Source: a virus | DNA: 25,933 bases | Reading direction: 5' to 3' (one strand) | Virus record (IMG/VR): IMGVR_UViG_3300046011_005042 | Coordinates: 1-25,933 of that record | Shown here: in pieces, positions 13,752-22,925 of the stretch | Numbering within the stretch: the first letter of the stretch is position 1 | How the letters are laid out: every line of letters starts with the position of its first letter | Notes under the pieces: model-generated | Seen by the model: only the letters and a program-made list of their open reading frames with translations | What the model was told of the DNA's origin: nothing | The model's database searches: none | Made by a program: the position numbers and the translations under genes

Positions 13752-15773
13752 CCGTGCGTACTTTAATACCCCTAATATTTGATTGACTGGCGCAAATGCT
13801 CCGGTTAGCTTGTATGTATTGCCACCATATACAAATACTACGCCTTCAGATGGTACAATTGCTTCAAATCCACCTAACCGTTGTATACGTTTTAATTCGT
13901 GCTCTAATTTCTTGATACTATTAATATCATTAGTTGTTTGCAATTCTCGAATTAAATCTGCTAAATCCTTTTTTAATTCTTGTGCAGATTTAGATGTATT
14001 TGCTGCTAAAAAGTTTTGAGCATTACGTAACACTACTGCACCTAATCTTAAAAAGATAGATTCAAACGGCTCCATGTTTTGTTTGTAATACGTTTTAAAA
14101 TCTTTTTTATCAAATTCAGTTACCCAATTTGCAAAGTCAACGTTATCAATTTGTTTTTTAACTGCAACTATGCTTGTTGACTTATCAAAGAATGCCCAAC
14201 GATTAATTAATAAAGACAATATACTATCTGGAATTTCATATCCGACAGCTTGTGCTTTTTCTCGTATTATATCTGCCCACCAAGCCTTGTGATAATCAGA
14301 AACTAAATCAGTATCTTTTAAATTATATCTAGATTCTAATTGATCTACTTCACTAAAAAATGCAGCTTGTTGATCTTCAAAATCTTCTAATCTACCAATT
14401 TTAATTCGTTGCGGAGGAATAAATGAAAATGTTTTTTGCAAATGTGCGTTAGCATCTTGTATAATACCTTGTAATGCACCACCACCCGTTAAATCTGTTT
14501 GAACAGTGTTTCCTGCTTCATCATATTCTACTAAATTGTGAAATTGTAATACAGCAACATCATATGAAATTACATTTTTAGTTGCAGGATAAATAATTTC
14601 CATGTTAGCAAATACTCGTCCATTCTTAAAAATGCCATTTAAAGTTTCAGGATCGACACGATTAAATGCTTCTGCTAAATCTTCTGCTGCATTACCAAAT
14701 GCATCTGATATAGGCCCTCGTCCTCCGAACTTGTCTTGTATTTCTTGTACTGACATTGGATTAATTACAGTACCTTTATTACGAGCAAAACCAATTTGAT
14801 TATTTTTATATGTTACTTGAATATTTTGGCCATCCGTTTTTTCAGTTACTGCGGCTTCAATATCTAAATATCCTCCTAATGCACGTGCAATAATTTCTTT
14901 TACATCTCCAAATGATAATGAATGATCATCATATGGATGTGCCATATGTCCTGCTGCACCACCTTCTTTAATTATTTGAATTGCTTCAGTTAAAGGAACT
15001 CCATAAACCGTTTTTTCAAAATCTGCAAAATCATATATAAATGGTTTGCCGAAATTTGAATCTAAAAACTTTTTTAATTTAGAAATTTTATGTTTGTGTT
15101 TTTCAGAAGTTTTAGGATCCATATATCCTTCAACTATATCAAAAATATCTTCTTGTAAATTTTTACCCCACCATTCTTTTGAAAACAATGATTCTTGTAC
15201 ACCTTTTAATATTTGCCATATATTTTTTACTTCAGCATCATTTTGCCCGGGATATGAAGCTCGAAATGTAGCATAATCATCATTTGCTAATGCAACACGT
15301 ATTGTTGATGCTGAAATTGGTTCTCCTGATTTATATAGTAACGGATCAATATCAATATTTAATTCCGTTGCATCTACTCCGGAAGGAATTTTGCGTCCTT
15401 TTTTATCTCCAATTGTTTTGTATTTATCTACATTTGGAACAAAATCTTTAGCACGTACATAATCATCTCCTTTTGTTGATGCTGCCATTGCAAATCGACC
15501 TTGTACATCAGCTGGAAGTGCAAACAAATATTCATATGCAGCCATTATTGGAGAATTGAATTCAGTAGGTTGAATTGTGATGTTTGTATTACGATTAATC
15601 AAATTGAATATATCAATTGTTTTTTCTCGGGTAATTCCATCGCGATCCTTAGGCCCAATAAGAAGAATTACTCGATCGGTGTCAGGGTGTTGAGCATAAC
15701 GTTCTGCTAATGCTAAATGAGCTCCGGTTAATGGCTTGAATCCGCCTGGAAATAACGTTGTTATTTTGTTCAT
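13749..15773 (-). CDS. Fused HIGH-type nucleotidyltransferase and polynucleotide ligase
   Basis: This 674-residue protein joins two enzymes. Residues 1 to about 190 are an adenylyl/cytidylyltransferase of the HxGH class: FPGGFKPLTGAHLALAERY (8-26) with the GxH signature at 17-19, and ISASTIR (153-159) as the second nucleotide-binding motif. NMN or pantetheine-phosphate adenylyltransferases are the nearest types; the substrate cannot be read from sequence. From about 270 a covalent nucleotidyltransferase fold of RNA/DNA ligases follows: KTDG with Lys312 as the probable AMP-carrying lysine, RNKG (331-334), VFANMEIIYP with Glu392, EGVVF with Glu643, and Lys655 in YKLTG. About 250 residues separate Glu392 from Glu643, more than is usual, and include a coiled coil (594-632). 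An RNA-repair or NAD-linked role is inferred. No clear Shine-Dalgarno sequence. Confidence 0.85.
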   Translation of the reverse strand: MNKITTLFPGGFKPLTGAHLALAERYAQHPDTDRVILLIGPKDRDGITREKTIDIFNLINRNTNITIQPTEFNSPIMAAYEYLFALPADVQGRFAMAASTKGDDYVRAKDFVPNVDKYKTIGDKKGRKIPSGVDATELNIDIDPLLYKSGEPISASTIRVALANDDYATFRASYPGQNDAEVKNIWQILKGVQESLFSKEWWGKNLQEDIFDIVEGYMDPKTSEKHKHKISKLKKFLDSNFGKPFIYDFADFEKTVYGVPLTEAIQIIKEGGAAGHMAHPYDDHSLSFGDVKEIIARALGGYLDIEAAVTEKTDGQNIQVTYKNNQIGFARNKGTVINPMSVQEIQDKFGGRGPISDAFGNAAEDLAEAFNRVDPETLNGIFKNGRVFANMEIIYPATKNVISYDVAVLQFHNLVEYDEAGNTVQTDLTGGGALQGIIQDANAHLQKTFSFIPPQRIKIGRLEDFEDQQAAFFSEVDQLESRYNLKDTDLVSDYHKAWWADIIREKAQAVGYEIPDSILSLLINRWAFFDKSTSIVAVKKQIDNVDFANWVTEFDKKDFKTYYKQNMEPFESIFLRLGAVVLRNAQNFLAANTSKSAQELKKDLADLIRELQTTNDINSIKKLEHELKRIQRLGGFEAIVPSEGVVFVYGGNTYKLTGAFAPVNQILGVLKYAR

Positions 15774-15786
15774 TTGTATTTCTTTT

Positions 15787-15801
15787 TATATAAATATATT
15801 A
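15787..15801 (-). promoter_or_regulatory. Recurrent AT-rich junction motif
   Basis: The coding strand reads TAATATATTTATATA. The TAA is the stop codon of the 177-residue gene, and the motif ends 13 bases before the ATG of the nucleotidyltransferase-ligase gene. Confidence 0.5.
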
Positions 15802-16332
15802 CGTCCAAGTACCATATTCAGATAATATATAATATCCTAGGGATGTATTACCGGATGATAACAATTGTATAGATGCAGATGCATCCGATGTAGCTAGTGT
15901 TAATGCTCCGTCGATAGTAGTAGTCGACGCCGGATTAATAGTTAATGCGTTTGTGCCACCTATTTTTTTGATAAAATATATTCGTCCTTTAGAAGCTCCG
16001 GTGGTTGTTGGTAATTGTAATGTTACTGTTCCACTAGTTGTGGAAACTAATATTACTGACTCTAAATCAGTTGCCGATACCGTTGTTGTACCACTAGTAT
16101 TAATAGTTAAATGATTATTAATTAATAATGAACCGCTAACTGTTAACGTTTCATCAATCTGCAAATCACCTTTAAATGTAGATTTAGCTGCATCTTGAGA
16201 TTCTACTATGATATTAGAATGAAATAATTTCGAAAATGGTTCACTTGATCCGCCGATACTTGATAATGTAGATGAATTTGTGCCAGCCGTTGTTATTTGA
16301 AATGTGCCAGGTTTTAATAAATAAACTCCCAT
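15799..16332 (-). CDS. Small beta-rich virion protein, probable tail-fibre component (177 aa)
   Basis: The sequence is dominated by Ser, Thr, Gly and Ala in short alternating strands (TFKGDLQIDETLTVSGSLLI, TTTVSATDLESVILVS, TTTIDGALTLATSDAS), the pattern of trimeric beta-helical fibre or spike domains. The segment SGTVTLQLPTTTGASKGRIY resembles repeats common in phage fibre and structural proteins. There is no signal peptide, membrane segment or catalytic motif. It lies 10 bases after the 824-residue adhesin-like gene and has AGAGGA about 7 bases before its ATG (16330-16332). The two probably form one fibre assembly, or this one is a tip or accessory subunit. Host-range role is inferred only. 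Confidence 0.72.
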   Translation of the reverse strand: MGVYLLKPGTFQITTAGTNSSTLSSIGGSSEPFSKLFHSNIIVESQDAAKSTFKGDLQIDETLTVSGSLLINNHLTINTSGTTTVSATDLESVILVSTTSGTVTLQLPTTTGASKGRIYFIKKIGGTNALTINPASTTTIDGALTLATSDASASIQLLSSGNTSLGYYILSEYGTWT

Positions 16333-16342
16333 ATATATCCTC

Positions 16343-18817
16343 TTAAAATTGTGCTAGTGCAAATTCATCAGTTAAATAAACTATACGGTTAGAATCGATA
16401 GCAATAATAACAGTGGATCCTGCTGTATTTGTCACCGGCGTTAAAATTGATCCAATTGCTCTATATGCAGTTGAATCATTAACTACGGCATTAAATGGAG
16501 CTGTTAATATATCACAATTGATAAGTACTTTTTGACAAATTAGTCCACCTAATGATCCATCTAAAACTAATTCCCAATAATATGGAGAAAGTATCGTGCC
16601 TAAACCGCGTGGACTGAGATAGCTAGATGAATTTGCAGTTGTAATTGTTACTGTTGTATTTGCAAATGCAGATGATTCATTTATACCGGTGAAAGTTGCA
16701 TCATTTGCAAATACATCTCCGCTACTACTAAGTAAAAAATTACTAGATGAAATTTCAATTAATCCATTACTACCGCTAATATATGATGTTGCAATATCAC
16801 CAAAAAAGAAATTATTTGTTGCAACATAAATTTCATCATCTGTAGTTGAATATCTAAAATAACTAGCAGTATTGAGATATAGTTCTAATCCTACTCCGGA
16901 ATATGGTTGATTGTATTTTGACAACGAACCGGTTAGTGCAGAACCACTCCAAAGTAAGAACCCTGGAAATCCTGCATCAAAACCTTCATATCCTAATGAT
17001 CTAACAAATCCAGAATTTTTATATCCAGAAATTGCAACTCCTGATTCTAGGGAATCTGCGACATAAAGTGAACCAGTAAGCATTGAATAATCGCCATCGA
17101 TGTATCTATTGCCGCCTTGCCACACGTTATCATAAAGATATGAAGTTTGTTTGCTAACAACACCATCAACATTATAATATTCTACTTTGAATGAAATTTG
17201 ATTGTTTGCTTTATGTGGCGTTTCAATTATTGATCTAATTCTAGTATAATTCGGAGAATATCCAGCATCGTTATCTGTAGTTGTGCGTACATCTGCAATC
17301 TGCCATTGACCTGATTCTACTACAAATAGCAGTGCACCAGTACCATCATAATTGCTTTCAAAATTAAATACCACATCATCAAATCGTTGTGAATCTGAAG
17401 TTACTTCTAATTCACCAATGCGTTTACCTAATGTTTTTGGAAGTTCTTGATTAAAATAATCTGTTGGGTCGAATGCTACAGCACTACCAGAAACATATAC
17501 TGATAAGCGAGGGTTAAGTCCTGTTGCATCGCGTGTACCTAATGCATCTATAGAAACTTTGTATGATGATGTTGCAATAAATATGCCATTATATGCAGAT
17601 TTATTTTGTACTACTAACACTGCATTTTGAGCAGAAATATTAGTAGCACTTGTAATATTCATGGCATCGTTCAATGATGCTGTCGACCAAGTAAGTGTTG
17701 GAGCTGTACCGGTAGTTTTACCCGTGTACGTAAATCCTTCCCAATATGTATTGATAATGCTTTGAGATGTAAATGTGCCTATACTTTGGTCAGGAAATAA
17801 AGATGCTGTGCTAGTTACAAATATTTCTGTTTCTTCTAATTCAACATCATTAACTAATTCCCACGTACCAACCGTACCTTTATTGTTTGTATAAACTTTT
17901 ATGCGAGATACATCTCCAGTTGCCGGTTCTAATCCTTTGATTTGCACTAGAGCAAATGATTGTGAATTTTCTGTTGCAACATATGTAGGTGTTTGTTCAT
18001 ATGTCAATGAAAATGCTGATGCGGCAAATTCCGTGTATATGTGAGGAAAAATACTTTGGCTACTATAAACCGTATATTCTTCATCTAATAGAATCGTAGT
18101 GTCAGATAATACTTTTTTTATTGTACTAGAGTAAGGAGCGGAGACCACCGGGTAATTAGGAGTAGGAGAAGGATTTTGTGGAGTAGCAACTGTAATTGTT
18201 CCTGTCTTCATATCTCCAGTAAATTTACCCCCTACGAGCTCTATTGCAGGTGCACCGTTAAGTGTAAATAATCTTACTGTTCCTGTTGTATATGTTGGAA
18301 ATTGTTGACTGCCGGAATAAATTCGGTCTAATTGTACTCCAACTTGTTCTGATACTGTTACTTGTGGTAATTTAGAAAATATGATTTCAGATACGTTTGA
18401 TACATTTGGATTGACAGGTACTGTACGACGCCATTTGATATTTGGACGACCTTGCCATTCTTGTGGTACGGCTTGACCTTGTATATTTTGTGCTTCTGCT
18501 AAAAGTGTTATGCTGCAATCACCTGGTGATGTTTCTGTATAAATATAAATTGCAATGACACGTGATTTGTCTTCATCAATGTAATCTACAACTTCAGAAT
18601 AAATTGGATCGCCATTATAATCCAATACTTCAATTCCTAATACTCCGCCAACACGTAAATTAGTAGGATGACCTCGAAGTTTAAATAGATTTTTACCGGC
18701 TGTTAAACGTGTAGGAAATTCAGTTATTTGAAAATAGTCCGGAGATGTTAATGATGTATCTTGAAAATAAACCGGAACGAATTCTAAACCTTTATATACT
18801 GCTTCTTTGCGTTTCAT
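16343..18817 (-). CDS. Large beta-rich probable tail-fibre or adhesin protein (824 aa)
   Basis: The frame can begin at TTG 18847, but that would overlap the upstream stop codon and the junction motif. The ATG at 18815-18817 (MKRKEAVYKGLEFVPVYFQD) is a better start. The N-terminal 150 residues look like a compact beta domain that would attach to the baseplate. The rest is a long Ser/Thr/Gly/Tyr-rich array of strands, including SGYKNSGFVRSLGYEGFDAG and GFLLWSGSALTGS, patterns seen in marine T4-like fibre proteins. The C terminus ends in hydrophobic, Cys-containing strands (GGLICQKVLINCDIL). No enzyme motif, signal peptide or membrane segment is visible. With the adjacent 177-residue gene it probably forms host-recognition structures. 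The exact tail position is unknown. Confidence 0.72.
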   Translation of the reverse strand: MKRKEAVYKGLEFVPVYFQDTSLTSPDYFQITEFPTRLTAGKNLFKLRGHPTNLRVGGVLGIEVLDYNGDPIYSEVVDYIDEDKSRVIAIYIYTETSPGDCSITLLAEAQNIQGQAVPQEWQGRPNIKWRRTVPVNPNVSNVSEIIFSKLPQVTVSEQVGVQLDRIYSGSQQFPTYTTGTVRLFTLNGAPAIELVGGKFTGDMKTGTITVATPQNPSPTPNYPVVSAPYSSTIKKVLSDTTILLDEEYTVYSSQSIFPHIYTEFAASAFSLTYEQTPTYVATENSQSFALVQIKGLEPATGDVSRIKVYTNNKGTVGTWELVNDVELEETEIFVTSTASLFPDQSIGTFTSQSIINTYWEGFTYTGKTTGTAPTLTWSTASLNDAMNITSATNISAQNAVLVVQNKSAYNGIFIATSSYKVSIDALGTRDATGLNPRLSVYVSGSAVAFDPTDYFNQELPKTLGKRIGELEVTSDSQRFDDVVFNFESNYDGTGALLFVVESGQWQIADVRTTTDNDAGYSPNYTRIRSIIETPHKANNQISFKVEYYNVDGVVSKQTSYLYDNVWQGGNRYIDGDYSMLTGSLYVADSLESGVAISGYKNSGFVRSLGYEGFDAGFPGFLLWSGSALTGSLSKYNQPYSGVGLELYLNTASYFRYSTTDDEIYVATNNFFFGDIATSYISGSNGLIEISSSNFLLSSSGDVFANDATFTGINESSAFANTTVTITTANSSSYLSPRGLGTILSPYYWELVLDGSLGGLICQKVLINCDILTAPFNAVVNDSTAYRAIGSILTPVTNTAGSTVIIAIDSNRIVYLTDEFALAQF

Positions 18818-18831
18818 TGAGTTTGATATCT

Positions 18832-18846
18832 TTATTATAAATATCA
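18832..18846 (-). promoter_or_regulatory. Recurrent AT-rich junction motif
   Basis: The coding strand reads TGATATTTATAATAA. The TGA is the stop codon of the gp47-gp46 fusion gene, and the motif ends 14 bases before the fibre-gene ATG. It marks the switch from DNA-metabolism genes to structural genes. Confidence 0.52.
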
Positions 18847-21800
18847 AACATGATTAATCTTGCTAAATCCTTGTGTCTTGTTTACTTCAATTAAATTGTC
18901 GACCATATCTCGCATTGAATCAACGTGTGAAATGATAATTGAAAAATCAAATTTAGTTCGGAAATATTCAAATAAATTTACTACAGAAGAAATGTGTTCT
19001 GAATCTAAACTTCCCCAACCTTCATCGATTGCAATGAAATTAGGACGAGGTAGTGCCGAAACATTGATAAGTGCTATGCGAATTGCTAAAGATGAAATAA
19101 AACGTTCCATTCCGCTTGTTAATTCTAATGGCCAAAAATTGTCTTCATCATATATGATATAACCATTAATGTTTTTACCATCCGTGTTCATTACCATGTT
19201 GAATTCAACAATTTGATTAAGTACATTGTTTATTTCAGCTTCTATTTTAGGAAGAGCTTTTGTAATTAATTCATATGGAATGCCATCTCGTTTAACTGAT
19301 TCTAAATAATAACCATATGCTTTGTATTCAGTTTCAAGTTGTTGATAACGTTCCAATTGTTGCATTGCCGTAGATTTTTGTGTTTTTGCTACTTCAATTG
19401 CCCCATAATTATTTTTAATTTGATTTTGAATTGTTTTGATTTGTTCTGATATATTTGCAATTTGTTTTTTGCAAGATTCAATTTCAATGTCAATAGTTCG
19501 ATTGTGTTTAATTGCCGTTTCATTTTGGCGAAATGATTCTTGTCGTTCAACTGCCGTTTCTAATTCAGATTCTCGGGTTTGCAAATCACTTTCTAAGATT
19601 TGAAGTTGCAATTCATTGCGTTCTTTTGTAATTGTTTTTGTTGCAATAGTATTACGTAACGCATTAAGTTGTTCCGTTTGTTCAAATACCGGGTTTAATA
19701 TTTTCAATTCATTGTTTAACGTTGCAATTCTTTCTTTTAAAGAATCTAATACATTTCTATCTTGGTCAATTGTATTTTGAGCTTCGATTGCATTTCGTAC
19801 GAAAACGTTAGATGTACAGTATTGACATTGCGGATCATATTCATGGTCGGCAAGGTGATTAATTTTTTCTTGTTTTGCATTTACTATCTCCTGTTGTTGG
19901 CGTAATTTTTGTAAAAGTGTATTGACTGAATGTTCTTTTGCAGAGTATTGTTTTGTTTGTTCTGTTATAGTTGGTATATCAAATTGAGCCAACGTTGATT
20001 TATGTTCACTGATAGTTGCAATCAAAGATTCTAAATCAAATTCCGCAGTTTCAATGTCTGTTTGAATTGATTCAATATGTTCAATCAATGTTGCTTCTTG
20101 TTTTTTTAATTCTTCAATATCTGGGCCATTATAAGATGTTGGTAGTTTCGTTTCAATAAATGTAACAATTTGTTCTTGAAGTGAGTTACGACGATCTTGC
20201 AATACATCTTCTTCAGTTTCCAATGCCGTAATTGTTTCTTGGTTGTCGGTAATAATGTTATCAGAATTAATAATAATTTCAGCAAAATCCGTTTTCTTAT
20301 AATCTTTTAAACGACCTGCAGTTTCTTTTATTTCATCAGCTGCGAGTTGATAAAGTTGTTCAAATACCGTAATATCTAAAAATTGTGAAAGCAAATCTTT
20401 GCGTTCTTTTTGAGACTTTTCAATAAAGTTATTGTTATCTGCTTGAAGTGAAAATGCCGTTAAAATAAAATCATCATACGTTCCTAGGTAGCGACGTATA
20501 CTTTTATTTGTATCACTTCGTTCTTCTCCGTTTAAATTTTCTGTTTCAGTATAAAAATCAACATCAACTTTTACGTGTGTTTCTTTCTTTTTATTTTGAG
20601 TACCTCGACGTTCAATTGTATATATGATTCCATTCATTTCAAATTTGAATAAACCCCGGAACCAAGTTTTTTTATTGTTTAATATTTCATTTGCTTTGCC
20701 TGTTTTACTACATTTATCAAATATAGTATATGTTATTGCATCTAACAAAGACGACTTACCAGATGTGTTTGCTGCAAATAAACCGCATACATCAGATAAA
20801 TTTTCAAAGTTTAACGTGTTGCCTTCACCATATGAAAACATGTTATCGAATTCAAATGATATCGGATGCCATGTTGTATGACGAATTGATTCAACTGCTG
20901 GAAGTTTAGAATTAATTGTACGGTTAATATGTCTAATTGCGTCTACTTCTTCTGCTGTTGCTTGAGGAAAATGTGAATCTATATAATCTGATAATAACGT
21001 ATTTTGATATTCTACGTCTCTAACATTACCAATAGCTAAACTAGATGATGCAGCCGTTGCACCATGATCAATCGTACGTTGAATTGTTATATCTTGTACA
21101 TTGTACTTTTTACGAATAGTTGCAATTAGTTTTTTCATTCCAGCTGCACTAGTACCATTAAATTTAATTCTAATACGAGGCTTTTCTGGCATTCGGTGCG
21201 GATGTGATACAATTTTATCACCTTGTGTTTCTAAAGTAACATAACCGTAGTCATTTTCTATTTGTGTAAATTCAGCGCTTCGATTAGCAACATCCCATAC
21301 AAGTATTCCATGATCTAATGCTTCTCCATGATTTTGTTGAATAAGCGATCCAGGATATGCAATTGTACGTGCATCATCTAAAAATTGTGCTGGCTTATGA
21401 ATATCGCCTAACAATGTAATGTCATGACCAGCAAATAATTCTGTTGTTACATGTTCATTTGATATTTGATAACCTATATCCGTTTTAGCAGTATTAACAG
21501 CACCATGGTGCATTGCAATTTTATATGTAGCTGAAAATTGATCAGCTCGTATGTAATCTGCAGGTGTCTTATCGACTGCCATATGATTCCAAACACATCC
21601 ACCTAATTCAAAAAGTCCATTATCTTTTACAAAATGAATATTAGGATTTTGAATAACATCTAATACAGGACTTACTGCATCTACTCGGTGCATATTGTTA
21701 AGATTCATATCATGATTACCTAGAATAACAACGGTAGGTATTTTGAATCCATTAAAGAAATCAACTAGCATTTGAACTAGTTCCGGCGACATATCCAATT

Positions 21801-21990
21801 TGCTATGAACAATATCTCCTGTTACAACTGCGACACTATTTTTAGTAGCGTGGGTTTCCATGTAGTCAAATAAATTTTTAAATACTTGTCGGTATTCAGT
21901 ATGGCGTTTCAATGTACGAATATGTACGTCTGAAATATGAAAAATTTTATCAATCAGTGTAATTGATGTATCAATATGTTTTATGTCCAT
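18844..21990 (-). CDS. 47-46: Fused Mre11-like nuclease and Rad50-like ATPase (T4 gp47-gp46 in one chain)
   Basis: This 1048-residue protein combines both subunits of the recombination nuclease that T4 makes as gp47 (339 residues) and gp46 (560). Residues 1 to about 330 carry metallophosphoesterase motifs: Asp21-Val-His23, GD at 58-59, GNHD at 91-94, HH at 161-162 and GDIH at 195-198. From about 375 an SMC/Rad50 ATPase follows: Walker A AANTSGKSS (406-414), a long coiled coil split by a CQYC zinc-hook (722-725), a signature-like TSGMERF (958-964), Walker B FIAIDE (985-990), D-loop SLD (994-996) and switch His1022. The first Gly of Walker A is Ala406. All active sites otherwise look intact. 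It should process DNA ends for recombination-dependent replication. The gene overlaps the primase gene by 10 bases and starts behind GGGA. Confidence 0.94.
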   Translation of the reverse strand: MDIKHIDTSITLIDKIFHISDVHIRTLKRHTEYRQVFKNLFDYMETHATKNSVAVVTGDIVHSKLDMSPELVQMLVDFFNGFKIPTVVILGNHDMNLNNMHRVDAVSPVLDVIQNPNIHFVKDNGLFELGGCVWNHMAVDKTPADYIRADQFSATYKIAMHHGAVNTAKTDIGYQISNEHVTTELFAGHDITLLGDIHKPAQFLDDARTIAYPGSLIQQNHGEALDHGILVWDVANRSAEFTQIENDYGYVTLETQGDKIVSHPHRMPEKPRIRIKFNGTSAAGMKKLIATIRKKYNVQDITIQRTIDHGATAASSSLAIGNVRDVEYQNTLLSDYIDSHFPQATAEEVDAIRHINRTINSKLPAVESIRHTTWHPISFEFDNMFSYGEGNTLNFENLSDVCGLFAANTSGKSSLLDAITYTIFDKCSKTGKANEILNNKKTWFRGLFKFEMNGIIYTIERRGTQNKKKETHVKVDVDFYTETENLNGEERSDTNKSIRRYLGTYDDFILTAFSLQADNNNFIEKSQKERKDLLSQFLDITVFEQLYQLAADEIKETAGRLKDYKKTDFAEIIINSDNIITDNQETITALETEEDVLQDRRNSLQEQIVTFIETKLPTSYNGPDIEELKKQEATLIEHIESIQTDIETAEFDLESLIATISEHKSTLAQFDIPTITEQTKQYSAKEHSVNTLLQKLRQQQEIVNAKQEKINHLADHEYDPQCQYCTSNVFVRNAIEAQNTIDQDRNVLDSLKERIATLNNELKILNPVFEQTEQLNALRNTIATKTITKERNELQLQILESDLQTRESELETAVERQESFRQNETAIKHNRTIDIEIESCKKQIANISEQIKTIQNQIKNNYGAIEVAKTQKSTAMQQLERYQQLETEYKAYGYYLESVKRDGIPYELITKALPKIEAEINNVLNQIVEFNMVMNTDGKNINGYIIYDEDNFWPLELTSGMERFISSLAIRIALINVSALPRPNFIAIDEGWGSLDSEHISSVVNLFEYFRTKFDFSIIISHVDSMRDMVDNLIEVNKTQGFSKINHV

Positions 21991-22925
21991 AATAATCCCA
22001 TTCTGAGCTCCATGATTCGCTCAAAGGTTAAAATATCAGTATTTTCTATAATTTCCGTAATTCTTTGAAATCCTAGTTCAGATGCATCATCATCTTGCAA
22101 TTCAACAAAATAAACATTAAGACCTTCTCCAATAAATTTTTCAGCAATTGCTAATGCATTTTTTAAAGCATCTGCATCTAAACATATGTAAATGTTTTTA
22201 ACGCGTTCTTCAATAATTTTCTTTTGCAATGCAGGTTGAATTATTTTTCCAAACAATGGAATTGCATTTCTTTTAACAGCAATTGCATCAAATGAACCTT
22301 CACATAAAATAATAGGTTCAGCCCAATTAATTAACATTTCAAATCCAATTATATCTTTTGAAATCTTTGGATTTTTATGTTTGAATTTATCTGCCTTATA
22401 AAATGCTCTACTAACAAAATAATTTAATTGACCATCGCGATCGTAACTAGGAATAATTATCTTGCCGGAATATTCTCCATTTTCACAATAACCTATTCTG
22501 TATTTTAAAATATCAAAAACCGTTACACCTCTGTTTGTTAAATAGTGAATTGCATTGCGATAATCCGGCGTATTTTTTTTAATCCAAAGTGGAGCATATT
22601 CTGCAGGTAATTGAATTGTTTGATTGGTTTTGATTTCTTTAGCATCAACCCGATAACGAGTTGATTCGATTATACGGTTAAGTTGTTCTAAACGTTCTTT
22701 AGGTAAATTTAATTGTTTAAACAACGTGTGAATACTTTTACCTTTTTTATCAGTAATCCAACAGTGCCAAGTATAATTTCCGTTTTCATCCGGAGTACTA
22801 CGAATTTCTAATTTAGGTTTATAATGTGAAGTAAATGGAGAAAAGAATGTTATATTACCTCCGGATGTAGGCTTTCCTTTACCTAACACTGATTCCAATA
22901 ATTGAAGTAATTTATGATTCTTCAT
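21981..22925 (-). CDS. 61: DNA primase, T4 gp61-like
   Basis: This 314-residue protein matches the short T4-type primase that makes RNA primers for lagging-strand synthesis with the gp41 helicase. The TOPRIM core is visible: LCEGSFDA at 207-214 (Glu209), YICLDAD at 246-252 (Asp250, Asp252), and an acidic QDDDASELG at 277-285 that should help bind metal. Residues about 26-75 correspond to the N-terminal zinc domain (FFSPFTSHYKPKLEI, WHCWITDKKGKSIHTL), but only His34 and Cys55 remain of the usual ligands; Ser29 and Thr58 replace cysteines. The C terminus (TFERIMELRMGLLWT) resembles the end of gp61. No Shine-Dalgarno sequence precedes the ATG. Its stop lies within the start of the fusion gene. 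Confidence 0.9.
   Translation of the reverse strand: MKNHKLLQLLESVLGKGKPTSGGNITFFSPFTSHYKPKLEIRSTPDENGNYTWHCWITDKKGKSIHTLFKQLNLPKERLEQLNRIIESTRYRVDAKEIKTNQTIQLPAEYAPLWIKKNTPDYRNAIHYLTNRGVTVFDILKYRIGYCENGEYSGKIIIPSYDRDGQLNYFVSRAFYKADKFKHKNPKISKDIIGFEMLINWAEPIILCEGSFDAIAVKRNAIPLFGKIIQPALQKKIIEERVKNIYICLDADALKNALAIAEKFIGEGLNVYFVELQDDDASELGFQRITEIIENTDILTFERIMELRMGLLWT

Noticed and set aside
18818-18847. Extended TTG start for the 824-residue fibre gene
   Set aside because: It overlaps the upstream stop codon and the junction motif; the ATG at 18815-18817 gives a better N terminus.
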